Source: an uncultured Clostridium sp. (GTDB lineage: Bacteria > Bacillota > Clostridia > TANB77 > CAG-508). Taken from it: a stretch of DNA of 32,078 nt. The DNA lies in assembly GCA_948467495.1 (NCBI GenBank), contig CAOKEO010000023.1, positions 1 through 32,078 on the forward strand. The letters are read 5' to 3'. Each line of letters starts with the position of its first letter. The stretch's first letter is position 1. Made by a program: the position numbers and the translations under genes. A model generated the notes under the pieces. It saw only the letters and a list, made by a program, of their open reading frames with translations. It made no database searches and was not told where the DNA came from. This document shows positions 25,195 to 32,078 of this stretch, piece after piece.

Positions 25195-25723
25195 TTATTT
25201 TTCCTGTGTCTTTTCTTTGGTTTCTTCTTTATTTTTTATTAAGGCAATCATAGCTGATACGAATTGAGAAATTTCTTGTATCGCTCCAACAAAAGCCATA
25301 ACAATTATATCATAAATTGCCCAACCTAATCCTACAATTGCAGTTGTAACTCGAATTACTTTTACATTATCTTGCCATAGTCCATATGTATAAATAACCG
25401 TAACAACAATAGGAATTACACTCCACATGTTTTGCCAACTTATCATCCCCGAAACAACAGCTATTATTTCAAAAAACAATAATATCATAAGGGATGGCTT
25501 TTTGTCTTTTTTCTTATAATAATAGAAGATGATACATCTTATGGTATTAATAATTGATATAATCGCTCCTGTCATAGCATTGAGTAAAAAGAATTGTATT
25601 GCCATTACAAGGTTTGCAAATACAAAACACATCACAATTTTTTTCTTTGGTTTTAAATTGAACCGATATTACTGTAAGTATTAATACGATAACTCCACAA
25701 ATTTGTGCTAAAACAAATAACAT
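25195..25723 (-). CDS. YgjV-like inner membrane protein with a +1 frameshift in an A7 run
   Basis: The ATG at 25723 immediately follows the TAG of the MATE gene (TAGATG), with GGAGAAA just before, which fixes the start. Frame 1 encodes MLFVLAQICGVIVLILTVIS and QFKTKEK, then breaks. The rest (IVMCFVFANLVMAIQF onward) is in the next frame and ends at 25195. The join is at GAAAAAAATT (A7); one A fewer restores a 175-aa protein with about six hydrophobic segments matching the YgjV pattern. Either an indel or transcriptional slippage at A7. The last 20 residues are charged. Function of the family is unknown. Confidence 0.7.
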
Positions 25724-26992
25724 CTAAATTTCTCCTTTTTCTAAGATTTTATATTTATATTTTGATACCCATTTTTGTACCAAACAATAAACTGCATAAG
25801 CAATCCATACTCCTATAATACCTAACATGGTGTAAGACAAGGTAGTAGCTACTACTATTTTTATGATAGATGTCATAAAATTACGTTTTGCCAAAAATTT
25901 AAACTCTCTCATACCACGAAGAATTCCATAATAATAAGTTCCACTCATTTCTGCATATTGTCCCATTACCAACAATGGTAACACCGAATAAAAAATCACC
26001 AATAATTCATGTTGTTTTAAAAATAGATGAGCAATCACAATCGCAATAGTTGTCACCATGACTGGAACAATAACAGAGAAAATATTAATAACTTTCCTTA
26101 TTACTTGTTTTGCCATCTTCATTCTTTCCTTATTCTGATACCCTGTTTCAATTCCAATACTAATGGATATACCATTACTAAATCCTTGTACAAAGGCTTG
26201 CGATACATCTGCAATTTGGATAAGAATAACATGTACTGCATATTCTAAAGATCCTATCCTAGAAACCAAAATATTAAATACAAATTCATCTATTTTGGAA
26301 ACCATTCTTTCTACACAATTCCATTTGAATAACTGAAAAATTTCTTTTGTAATACTTTTCTGAAATTGATACGTTACTGTACTTTTGGATTTAATCATCA
26401 AATACATACTTAATATCGTATCAATACCAACTGTTACCCAAGCAACACCTGCAACACCATAATGTAATGTAACAACCAACAAATCTAACAATAAATTGCC
26501 TATAACAGCTATAATTCTTATTACCATTATATTACCTTGTTTGCCAATGGTTCTTTGATGTCCTGTTAATATCGTTACAATAGAACTTTGTAAAAACCCT
26601 ATTAATCTGATTGTCATATAAGTAATACATACCTTGTCTACCTGAAATAGTGATGGAAAAATTGGTCTTATGCCATAAACTACAAAAATCATTGCCATTG
26701 CTATTAGTATAGTAATCATAACGGCATTTCCTGTCAACAGTTTCACTTGTTTTTGATTTTTTTCGCCTTGTGACTTGGCAAGTAAAGCCATATTCGATAC
26801 ATTAATGGCTTCGATGCTCATTTGCATGATATTTAATACAACTGCCATTGCTCCTATCGCTCCTAATTCATTGGTTCCTAGTGTAGCAATGACGAGTGTA
26901 TCAACTAAAGTCATTAAAATATTAATAAAGTTTTCCGTAGCAATTGGCATTGATATTTTTAATTGTTTTTTTACATTTAATATTTCTTCCAT
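25724..26992 (-). CDS. MATE-family multidrug/metabolite exporter
   Basis: 422 aa, about twelve membrane segments in two pseudo-symmetrical halves. The N-terminal LKISMPIATENFINILMTLVDT is the typical first MATE helix, and the second-half counterpart starts near residue 225 (FKWNCVERMVSKIDEFVFNILV). It exports cations or metabolites using Na+ or H+; substrate not predictable. A TATAAT-type -10 (27072-27077, minus strand) lies 80 bp upstream, but the -35 is weak. GGAG ribosome site at a long spacing of 12. The stop codon abuts the start of the YgjV-like gene, so they are one unit. Confidence 0.9.
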   Translation of the reverse strand: MEEILNVKKQLKISMPIATENFINILMTLVDTLVIATLGTNELGAIGAMAVVLNIMQMSIEAINVSNMALLAKSQGEKNQKQVKLLTGNAVMITILIAMAMIFVVYGIRPIFPSLFQVDKVCITYMTIRLIGFLQSSIVTILTGHQRTIGKQGNIMVIRIIAVIGNLLLDLLVVTLHYGVAGVAWVTVGIDTILSMYLMIKSKSTVTYQFQKSITKEIFQLFKWNCVERMVSKIDEFVFNILVSRIGSLEYAVHVILIQIADVSQAFVQGFSNGISISIGIETGYQNKERMKMAKQVIRKVINIFSVIVPVMVTTIAIVIAHLFLKQHELLVIFYSVLPLLVMGQYAEMSGTYYYGILRGMREFKFLAKRNFMTSIIKIVVATTLSYTMLGIIGVWIAYAVYCLVQKWVSKYKYKILEKGEI

Positions 26993-27221
26993 TGTTTTAA
27001 CAATTGCTCCTTTTTCTACTATGTTATCTCATTTTCTCAATTCTAAATCTATCAAAATTTTTTACTTGTTCATTATAACATCTATTAAAAAAATTTTCAT
27101 CCTTTTTTCTATTTTTTATGACAAAAAATGTAACTGTTTAACGTTTTGTTTTGACATAAAAGTTTCTATATTTTTTATTCGTAACTCCCAGCTGCGGTAA
27201 TATTTTTTTCATTCAAAAAAA

Positions 27222-27251
27222 TCATATTTTCCTTAAAATAGGACATACTAT
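27222..27251 (+). promoter_or_regulatory. Sigma-E-like sporulation promoter of the cotF-like gene
   Basis: TCATATT (27222-27228) fits the sigma-E -35 consensus KMATATT at all positions. After 15 bp comes CATACTAT (27244-27251), 7 of 8 matches to the -10 CATACAHT. It lies 23 bp before the start codon, in front of a predicted coat gene, as expected for mother-cell expression. Confidence 0.65.
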
Positions 27252-27274
27252 TTCATATATTAGGAGGTAATTTT

Positions 27275-27829
27275 ATGAAATTAACAATATGTGAATTAAG
27301 TTATTTAAACGAATTAATAACAAGTTGTGTGAACACCATTACTTGTATGTCTTTATTTCGCAATCAAGTAACAGACGAAGAATTAAAGTCTTTGTTAGAT
27401 ACCCATTTTCCTATTCATGTGGAAGATTACAACAGGAAAGTAGAATTTGTAAAAAATATTGATTCAGCGACTGGGAAATTAAATGTCCCTCAATTAAATA
27501 CATCTATTTTTACAGAAGATGTAAATGAAACAAAACCAGCTGAACCTGTTACAATCAATACAAATGTGACTAAGCTAACCGATAGAGAAATTGCATTATC
27601 CTATTTTCTAACTTTAAAAAGAGCTGGTAAAGAATATGCCATTGCTTCTATGGAGGTTACAAATCCTAATCTAAGGCAATTTTTAAAAGATGCTTACACC
27701 ATGAGTTGTAACCATTCCTTTGAGGTATATGAATGGATGGCTAAAAATAATTATTATCCAATCCTTATTACAACCGCAGAACAAACAGGAAACATTGCTA
27801 ATATCTATAACACAATTCCATTGGGCTAG
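27275..27829 (+). CDS. Spore coat protein CotF-like
   Basis: 184 aa with an AGGAGG ribosome site. Two helical-hairpin domains of the CotF/ferritin-like type: residues about 1-60 (ELSYLNELITSCVNTITCM, then DEELKSLLDTHFPIHVEDYN) and about 100-175 (LTDREIALSYFLTLKRAGKEYA, LRQFLKDAYTMSCNHSFEVYEWM, NNYYPI). A Thr/Asn/Pro-rich linker joins them. The second half carries the CotF signature of an ALSY helix, an acid-rich second helix and a terminal NxYYP. It is predicted to be made in the mother cell and placed in the coat; the sigma-E-like promoter supports this. Monocistronic with its own terminator. Confidence 0.8.
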   Translation: MKLTICELSYLNELITSCVNTITCMSLFRNQVTDEELKSLLDTHFPIHVEDYNRKVEFVKNIDSATGKLNVPQLNTSIFTEDVNETKPAEPVTINTNVTKLTDREIALSYFLTLKRAGKEYAIASMEVTNPNLRQFLKDAYTMSCNHSFEVYEWMAKNNYYPILITTAEQTGNIANIYNTIPLG

Positions 27830-27883
27830 AATCATACAAAAACAAAAGGGGTAAAATCTTCAATTTTTTCTATACAAGAAAAT

Positions 27884-27917
27884 AAGGTTAGAAATACTTA
27901 AATTTCTAGCCTTTTAT
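27884..27917 (+). terminator. Terminator of the cotF-like gene
   Basis: AAGGTTAGAAAT (27884-27895) pairs with ATTTCTAGCCTT (27902-27913), followed by TTTTATATTT. The right arm lies in the 3' end of the convergent GIY-YIG gene. Confidence 0.7.
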
Positions 27918-28203
27918 ATTTATCGCACTCTAATTCTTCGTTCCATAATTCCTTTAAATTATTTTTAACAATCAGACTCTCTTTTTGAGCCTTTGTCAGC
28001 TTTTTAATTCGATACTCTAACTTAGAAGCCAGCACTCTGTTCTCCGTTTTCCATACCCCTTCTAATTTTTTAGCCGTATGGCTATACGTATATTTGGCAC
28101 AATTCACCTTACTAAAATGCTCCTCCATCCTCTGTTCTACATTTGTAGTAATACCTGTGTAAATAGAATTATCTTCACACCTTAGCATATAAATATAATA
28201 CAT
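27898..28203 (-). CDS. GIY-YIG nuclease-domain protein (YhbQ/UPF0213 type)
   Basis: 101 aa, the usual size of the stand-alone GIY-YIG family. YYIYML (2-7) and YTGIT (15-19) are the two signature strands, R25 and the EEH that follows match the catalytic region, and YRIKKLTKAQKE closes the domain with the conserved metal-binding Glu (E63). These proteins are structure-specific DNA endonucleases of unclear cellular role. Ribosome site AGGAGG. A REP-like repeat lies between it and the downstream-strand rRNA methyltransferase gene. Confidence 0.9.
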   Translation of the reverse strand: MYYIYMLRCEDNSIYTGITTNVEQRMEEHFSKVNCAKYTYSHTAKKLEGVWKTENRVLASKLEYRIKKLTKAQKESLIVKNNLKELWNEELECDKYKRLEI

Positions 28204-28283
28204 CTTTTCCTCCTACTTTCTTTACTCTATTTGTGCAATTTTACTTGCTTTAGGATATTCTCTTCCCCATTACAAAGATTTAA

Positions 28284-28337
28284 ACCTGTCCCCAAAAGTA
28301 CCTAAAGGGATAATGTGTGCCTGTCCCAGAAAATACC
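28284..28337. repeat. REP-like dispersed repeat, copy G
   Basis: ACCTGTCCCCAAAAGTACCT, AAAGGGATAATGTG, then a second CCTGTCCC unit. Its right edge touches the TGA stop (28338-28340) of the methyltransferase gene. Confidence 0.75.
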
Positions 28338-29270
28338 TCATAGTTTTTTAATTTTAGCAATGAAAAATCCTTCGTAAAGTTGATTGGGACATACACATAG
28401 TGTACCTTCTATTTTACTTGGAAGAAGCGGAAGCTGCTTCATTTCTTTGCATTTAATTGGTATGATTTCTGCGTTTCCTTGTTTTAATATTTTTTGAATA
28501 ACTTCTTCATTTTCATTGGCTAGAACAGAACAAGTTGAGTACACCATTTCTTTTCCTTGTTTTAATAAGTTGATTGCTTTTTTTAATAGTGCTATTTGTG
28601 ATTCTACTGATTTTTCAATTAATTGAATGGTGAAATTTTTTTCTAATTTGTCGTTTTGTTTATCACTTTCCCCTTGCAATTGAATTGTCCCACTTCCACT
28701 GCATGGTGCATCTAATAAAATTCGGTCAAATGAGAAAAGGTCATCTATTTTTCTACTATCTTGTATCATGACATAAACATTGGCACCTTGTTTTTGCAAA
28801 TTATATTGCAAACGTTCCGCTCGAATTTTATTCATTTCACATGCAGTAATATTGGCTTTATTGTTAGTGATTGCAGCTATTTGTGTTGTTTTTCCTCCTG
28901 GTGCTGCTGTCATATCCAATATGTCTTCTCCTTCTTTTGGCTGTAAAACAATGGGTGGCAACATAGAAGATAAACTTTGTAAATAGATTTTTCCCTCTTG
29001 ATAGATTTCCCAATTCCTAATTTCTTTTTCTTCAACATTTTTTAAGATAAATGCTTCTTTGCTCCATGCTACTGTTTCATATTCTATTTTTTTCTCTTTC
29101 AAAACAGTTTCAATTTCATCGACGCTACTTTTTAAGATATTGACACGAAAAGTAGTATTTCTCTTAATTTGATAGCCTTGTAAGATTTTTTCTGTCACTT
29201 GTTTTCCATATTGTTCTTCTAGCATTTGTTTTAAAAATAATGGTATCTGCCATATTTTGTTTGAATCCAT
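28338..29270 (-). CDS. 16S rRNA m5C methyltransferase, RsmB/RsmF (NSUN) family
   Basis: 310 aa. SAM-binding DMTAAPGGKT (119-128), acidic strand TACEMN (142-147), motif IV DAPCSGSG with C190 and motif VI YSTCS with C247, the two cysteines used for release and catalysis by RNA m5C methyltransferases. The N-terminal 100 residues fit the PUA/N1-like RNA-binding part. The protein lacks the long C-terminal extension of E. coli RsmF and also the NusB-like domain of RsmB, so it is a compact RsmF-like enzyme. Starts at a GAAGGAAG site. REP-like repeats lie on both sides of the gene. Confidence 0.9.
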   Translation of the reverse strand: MDSNKIWQIPLFLKQMLEEQYGKQVTEKILQGYQIKRNTTFRVNILKSSVDEIETVLKEKKIEYETVAWSKEAFILKNVEEKEIRNWEIYQEGKIYLQSLSSMLPPIVLQPKEGEDILDMTAAPGGKTTQIAAITNNKANITACEMNKIRAERLQYNLQKQGANVYVMIQDSRKIDDLFSFDRILLDAPCSGSGTIQLQGESDKQNDKLEKNFTIQLIEKSVESQIALLKKAINLLKQGKEMVYSTCSVLANENEEVIQKILKQGNAEIIPIKCKEMKQLPLLPSKIEGTLCVCPNQLYEGFFIAKIKKL

Positions 29271-29353
29271 CTTCCTTCAATTTCTCCTTTTTTCTTCTTT
29301 TATTCATCCAATAGTTGAAAATCTTCACCCCTATTAGTGCTAAAAAAGCAAAG

Positions 29354-29408
29354 ACCTGTCCCAAAAAACACCTAAAGGGATAATCAGTGCCTGTCCCAGA
29401 AGATACCA
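29354..29408. repeat. REP-like dispersed repeat, copy H
   Basis: ACCTGTCCCAAAAAACACCT, AAAGGGATAATCAG, second CCTGTCCC unit, then a short AGATACC duplication. It lies 84 bp upstream of the methyltransferase start. Confidence 0.78.
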
Positions 29409-29481
29409 GAAGATAATATCATACTTATCTATATTTCGCAAACATCTTAAATGGATAGTTTTGAAAAAAGCTTCTTTTTTA

Positions 29482-29510
29482 TTGCACTTTTTTTCTTTTT
29501 TCTATATAAT
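29482..29510 (+). promoter_or_regulatory. Promoter of the DUF1064 gene
   Basis: TTGCAC (29482-29487), 17-bp T-rich spacer, perfect TATAAT (29505-29510), 30 bp before the start codon. Confidence 0.75.
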
Positions 29511-29540
29511 ATTACAAAATAATACAAGGGGTGTCTTGAA

Positions 29541-29891
29541 ATGGAGCATTGGACAGTTGATGATTATAAAAATTTCACGAATGGAAATAACAGAAAGAGT
29601 AAATATAGAGCTAATAAAGTTTCGATTGATGGTCATACGTTTGATAGTCAGAAGGAAGCGGATTATTATTGCGAATTAAAGCTAAGATTACAAGGAAATG
29701 AAATTAATGGTTTTTGTCTACAACCTACTTTTATTTTAGCACCCAAATTAAAATATAAGGCTGATTTTATTGTTTTTCATAAAGATAATTCGACTGAAAT
29801 CATAGATGTAAAAGGGGTTAAGACAAAAGAATATATTGCTAAGAAAAAAGTTTTTGAAGATAAATTCAACTTAAAAATAACGGAAATTTAA
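29541..29891 (+). CDS. DUF1064-type phage-related nuclease
   Basis: 116 aa, start with a weak AAGGGG site. KYRANKVSIDGHTFDSQKEADYY near 20-42 followed by LQPTFIL and then KADFIVFHKDNSTEIIDVKGVKT near 73-97 is the DUF1064 layout. The E (QKEAD), D (KADF) and D-x-K (DVKG) residues form a PD-(D/E)XK-like nuclease centre. The family is mostly carried by phages of Firmicutes and is suspected to act as a Holliday-junction or replication endonuclease. No other phage gene is here, so it is a stray gene or remnant of transfer, with its own strong promoter. Confidence 0.75.
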   Translation: MEHWTVDDYKNFTNGNNRKSKYRANKVSIDGHTFDSQKEADYYCELKLRLQGNEINGFCLQPTFILAPKLKYKADFIVFHKDNSTEIIDVKGVKTKEYIAKKKVFEDKFNLKITEI

Positions 29892-29901
29892 CAAATAAAT
29901 A

Positions 29902-30000
29902 ATACTAGTTATGAAAGAGATAAAGTAATTACCGATTCCATTGATGAAATCGGTAGGTCATTTTATTGATTGTGAAAATCAATTTCTTCATAACTAGTAT
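29902..30000. repeat. Nested inverted repeats with terminator hairpin
   Basis: Outer perfect 14-bp arms ATACTAGTTATGAA (29902-29915) and TTCATAACTAGTAT (29987-30000) enclose an inner stem TACCGATT (29930-29937) / AATCGGTA (29948-29955), which likely terminates the DUF1064 gene. The right outer arm encodes TSYE in the minus-strand gene; the left arm reads TSYE in the plus strand followed by RDKVITDSIDEIGRSFY-stop, so it may be an inverted fragment of coding sequence. Confidence 0.6.
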
Positions 30001-30541
30001 CTAATTGTTGCCCTTCTATGTTTCTTTCTTTTTTCCTTATTGTTCCATCTCCATCTAGCCCATTCCTAGAGGTATATAATATCTTTAATCTATTTATATA
30101 ATCTTCATAATCATAAGTTTTACATTTTTCATCTACCTCTACATGTTCTTCATATGTCTTTTTTAATTCTTTTGTTGTACTCACAAATTGCTCAATTCCT
30201 TGATTAAAAGTTTCTATATCAGAAATTATGATAGTTCCTATCATTTCTTCTAAACATTTTTTTATCTTAGTTTCGGAAAAAATGGAATTCCTTATTTCCT
30301 TGCCTATTCCTCTTGGAGGAGCTTTATTATTTTCTATTTTATGAATGATAGTTGGAATTAAATCCATTCTTTTATCTCTTTTTACTAATTCAATCATTTC
30401 TTGTACTTTGTCAAATTCTAATTTGGCACATTGTGTTTGGTCAATTACAACGATTGGAATATCCAATTGTGCCGCCAGCCTTTTTGTCTCTTGCCATCTT
30501 TCATCTTTAGTATTCTGAATATCCGCAAGAGTTTCTGCCAT
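29963..30541 (-). CDS. C-terminal part of a large hypothetical protein, separated by an in-frame TAA
   Basis: 192 aa from the first ATG, but the frame is open and protein-like further upstream (RKPTYAVF before MAETLADIQN) right up to the TAA at 30569-30571, in the same frame as the upstream gene. AAQLDIPIVVIDQTQCAKLEF looks like a Rossmann-type strand-turn. The rest is helical and charged. I believe similar sequences occur fused in one protein in other Clostridia, so this is probably the distal portion of one gene broken by a nonsense codon. No ribosome site precedes the internal ATG. Function unknown. Confidence 0.65.
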   Translation of the reverse strand: MAETLADIQNTKDERWQETKRLAAQLDIPIVVIDQTQCAKLEFDKVQEMIELVKRDKRMDLIPTIIHKIENNKAPPRGIGKEIRNSIFSETKIKKCLEEMIGTIIISDIETFNQGIEQFVSTTKELKKTYEEHVEVDEKCKTYDYEDYINRLKILYTSRNGLDGDGTIRKKERNIEGQQLDTSYEEIDFHNQ

Positions 30542-30568
30542 AAATACTGCATAAGTAGGTTTTCTATT

Positions 30569-31996
30569 TTATAATTTTCCATCTTTTTCAATTTTCCTTT
30601 CCAGCAATAATTCATTATAAATTTTTGAAGAATTAATTTGGTTTCGAGGAGTTAAAAATTCACTTTCAGATAAGTCATACCAATGGTAGAAAGCACTATC
30701 AACAGTTGCTCCATCATCATTTTTAGATTGTAGTAATTCATTTTCAGTAATATCAGAAAATGCTAATAAATAATTATCATAAACTACTCCTAAAAAATCA
30801 TTTCCTATATAAGAACATGATATTGTATGATTTTTATCTGCTCTGTCCCAATCATCTTTTAAGTCATCATAATTATGATTAAGAAAATAAATCCCCCCTA
30901 ATGATGTTAATATCATATTGAAATCGGCTTTATCATTATCTTTTCCCAAAGCATTATAAATTTTTATATCTGCCTTTTTTCTTTTTTTTAATTTTATACT
31001 TTGTGAGCCAATATAATCTTCTTCTTTAATTTGATATAATGTTTCTTGATATTTATGTATATAAGCATTTTTTAAATTTGGTATGATATTTATCGTACCT
31101 ACATAATTTTTGAAATCTTCCCCTAAATCAATTTTTCTTAATTCTTTAATATCTTCTTCCTTTAAAATAGCTTTTAATTCATGTATGATTCTTGTGTCCT
31201 CTGATTGTTCAATTTCATTCACATTTTTAGAAAAGGCAGAACATAACAGCTTTGCTTTTTCTAAACTCATTCCATATTTAGCTTCAACAATCGCATATTT
31301 AACAATATCCAAATCAGATAATTGATTCATTTCATATAATAAGTCAAAAGGAAAATGACTAATTTCATTTTCTGAATTTAAGTCTTTATGATATTCTTGT
31401 TTAACTATATCTGGCTGATTTATGATTTCTTCACACATATTTCTTCTTTTTTCATAGTAATCGTCTAGTTCATTCAAATTGCTTAAGCGAAATTCACTAT
31501 TACTTAGTATAATACTGACAGCTTTTAATCTATCCGCTTCATTTAACGTTTGTAATTCATTTATATCTATATTTTTACAAACAAATGGAAATAAATTTCC
31601 AATTCTTTCATTAATATCTACTACTTTATAATTTAACAGATAAGCATAAGTTCGCAATTCTTCTTGCGATAATTCTAATATATTCCTTTGTAATGGTTCA
31701 TCTGTAATAATTCTTTCTAATGTAGGCTTACTAAATAAGCTTACCATATCTTTATGTAACATTCTAATGTCCAGTGTTTCTAGTAAGCCACGATTCCTAG
31801 TTAATAAGTCTTCTAATAATTCTTTAACTTCTATTTGTTCCCATTCATTTGGAAATTTCTGATGAATCATAGAAATTACATTTTCATCTAATAAACTGGA
31901 GGATATATATCGCCCTCTAATTTTGTTAAGTATATTAACCACGAATTTCTTTATTCTATTATTTTTGTATTTTACTAATTGATTATTAGCATTCAT
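30569..31996 (-). CDS. N-terminal part of a large hypothetical protein
   Basis: 475 aa ending ...KIEKDGKL at a TAA, after which the same frame continues for about 200 codons. Basic N-terminus (YKNNRIKKFVVNILNKIRGR), then a long helical region of short repeats rich in Leu/Glu/Asn. From about residue 370 there is a more globular section (DFNMILTSLGGIYFLNHNYDD, CSYIGNDFLGVVYDNYLLAFSD, SEFLTPRNQINSSKIYNELLLER). No catalytic motif or membrane segment recognised. The start is preceded only by AAAGAAAG. The leader element shared with the Spx-like gene lies 32 bp upstream. Together with the distal ORF it would be about 677 aa. Confidence 0.7.
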   Translation of the reverse strand: MNANNQLVKYKNNRIKKFVVNILNKIRGRYISSSLLDENVISMIHQKFPNEWEQIEVKELLEDLLTRNRGLLETLDIRMLHKDMVSLFSKPTLERIITDEPLQRNILELSQEELRTYAYLLNYKVVDINERIGNLFPFVCKNIDINELQTLNEADRLKAVSIILSNSEFRLSNLNELDDYYEKRRNMCEEIINQPDIVKQEYHKDLNSENEISHFPFDLLYEMNQLSDLDIVKYAIVEAKYGMSLEKAKLLCSAFSKNVNEIEQSEDTRIIHELKAILKEEDIKELRKIDLGEDFKNYVGTINIIPNLKNAYIHKYQETLYQIKEEDYIGSQSIKLKKRKKADIKIYNALGKDNDKADFNMILTSLGGIYFLNHNYDDLKDDWDRADKNHTISCSYIGNDFLGVVYDNYLLAFSDITENELLQSKNDDGATVDSAFYHWYDLSESEFLTPRNQINSSKIYNELLLERKIEKDGKL

Positions 31997-32027
31997 TTTC
32001 TTTAACTTTCTTTAAAATATTTATACT

Positions 32028-32074
32028 CCTTGTATAATAGATTTAGGTTTTTAAAAGGTTACCCATAAACCTTT
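32028..32074 (-). promoter_or_regulatory. Shared leader element, copy 2 (reaches window end)
   Basis: Minus strand: AAAGGTTTATGGGT, AACCTTT, AAAAACCTAAAT, then ATTATACAAGGAG. It is nearly identical to the element at 12922-12974, same orientation to the downstream gene and the same alternative AAAGGTT/AACCTTT or AGGTTT/AAACCT pairing. Confidence 0.5.
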
Positions 32075-32078
32075 ATAG

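Noticed and set aside
25655..25670. A fourth CGG frameshift in the YgjV-like gene
   Set aside because: CGG there appears only in the post-shift frame; the family-like residues QFKTKEK before the A7 run are in the first frame, so the shift is at the homopolymer, not at CGG.
29164..29364. 66-aa minus-strand ORF starting in repeat copy H
   Set aside because: It overlaps the start of the rRNA methyltransferase in another frame and its start codon is repeat-derived. A truncated older gene is possible but not supportable.
331..29408. CRISPR array from the repeated GGGACAG units
   Set aside because: Copies are scattered kilobases apart, not regularly spaced, and carry internal hairpins; no cas genes are present.

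Overview
The window comes from a low-GC, strictly anaerobic, probably spore-forming member of the Firmicutes (Clostridia type). The evidence is AT-rich DNA, strong AGGAGG ribosome binding sites, a three-subunit NAD-linked [FeFe] hydrogenase, MEP-pathway isoprenoid genes, a class 1B (PyrD/PyrK) dihydroorotate dehydrogenase, a CotF-like spore coat gene behind a sigma-E-like promoter, and Spo0A-box-like sites. No rRNA, tRNA, CRISPR array, integrase or transposase gene was seen.

Layout. 1-400: a tiny Asn-rich ORF and a hairpin terminator. 400-1530: an FMN-dependent nitronate monooxygenase-family gene with a perfect palindromic operator on its promoter. 1681-6260: the hydC-hydB-hydA hydrogenase operon (minus strand), with an unusual structured gap between hydB and hydA. 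6361-6870: a small membrane protein gene. 6950-8930: ispH and ispG. 9094-15103: a pyrimidine block on the minus strand (pyrC, kinase, Spx-like, pyrF, Nudix, pyrK, pyrD), with a divergent pyrE-like gene at 15238. 16129-17400: cysE and mgtC. 17650-18097: a triple-repeat protein gene enclosed by inverted repeats. 18182-25144: uvrB, an AlbA-type regulator, HAD phosphatase, hydrolase, a P-loop fragment and a Na/Pi transporter. 25195-26992: a MATE exporter followed by a YgjV-like gene. 27275-32078: cotF-like, GIY-YIG, an rRNA m5C methyltransferase, a DUF1064 nuclease and a large disrupted unknown gene.

Most striking observation: ispG carries one and pyrF two apparent +1 frameshifts. At all three, the codon that breaks the frame is CGG, and dropping its C restores the conserved frame with a glycine GGN codon. 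Reading about 9,400 codons by eye, I found no other in-frame CGG. This suggests that CGG is an unassigned (hungry) codon in this organism and is decoded by a +1 shift, or that CGGN is read as a quadruplet glycine codon. Sequencing error is the main competing explanation, but it does not explain the codon specificity.

Other signals worth attention are a dispersed GGGACAG-type REP-like repeat family that repeatedly abuts stop codons, including one copy that supplies the last codons of pyrF; a near-identical 5' leader upstream of two unrelated genes; a FapR/MarR-like operator; and an in-frame TAA splitting the last large gene.
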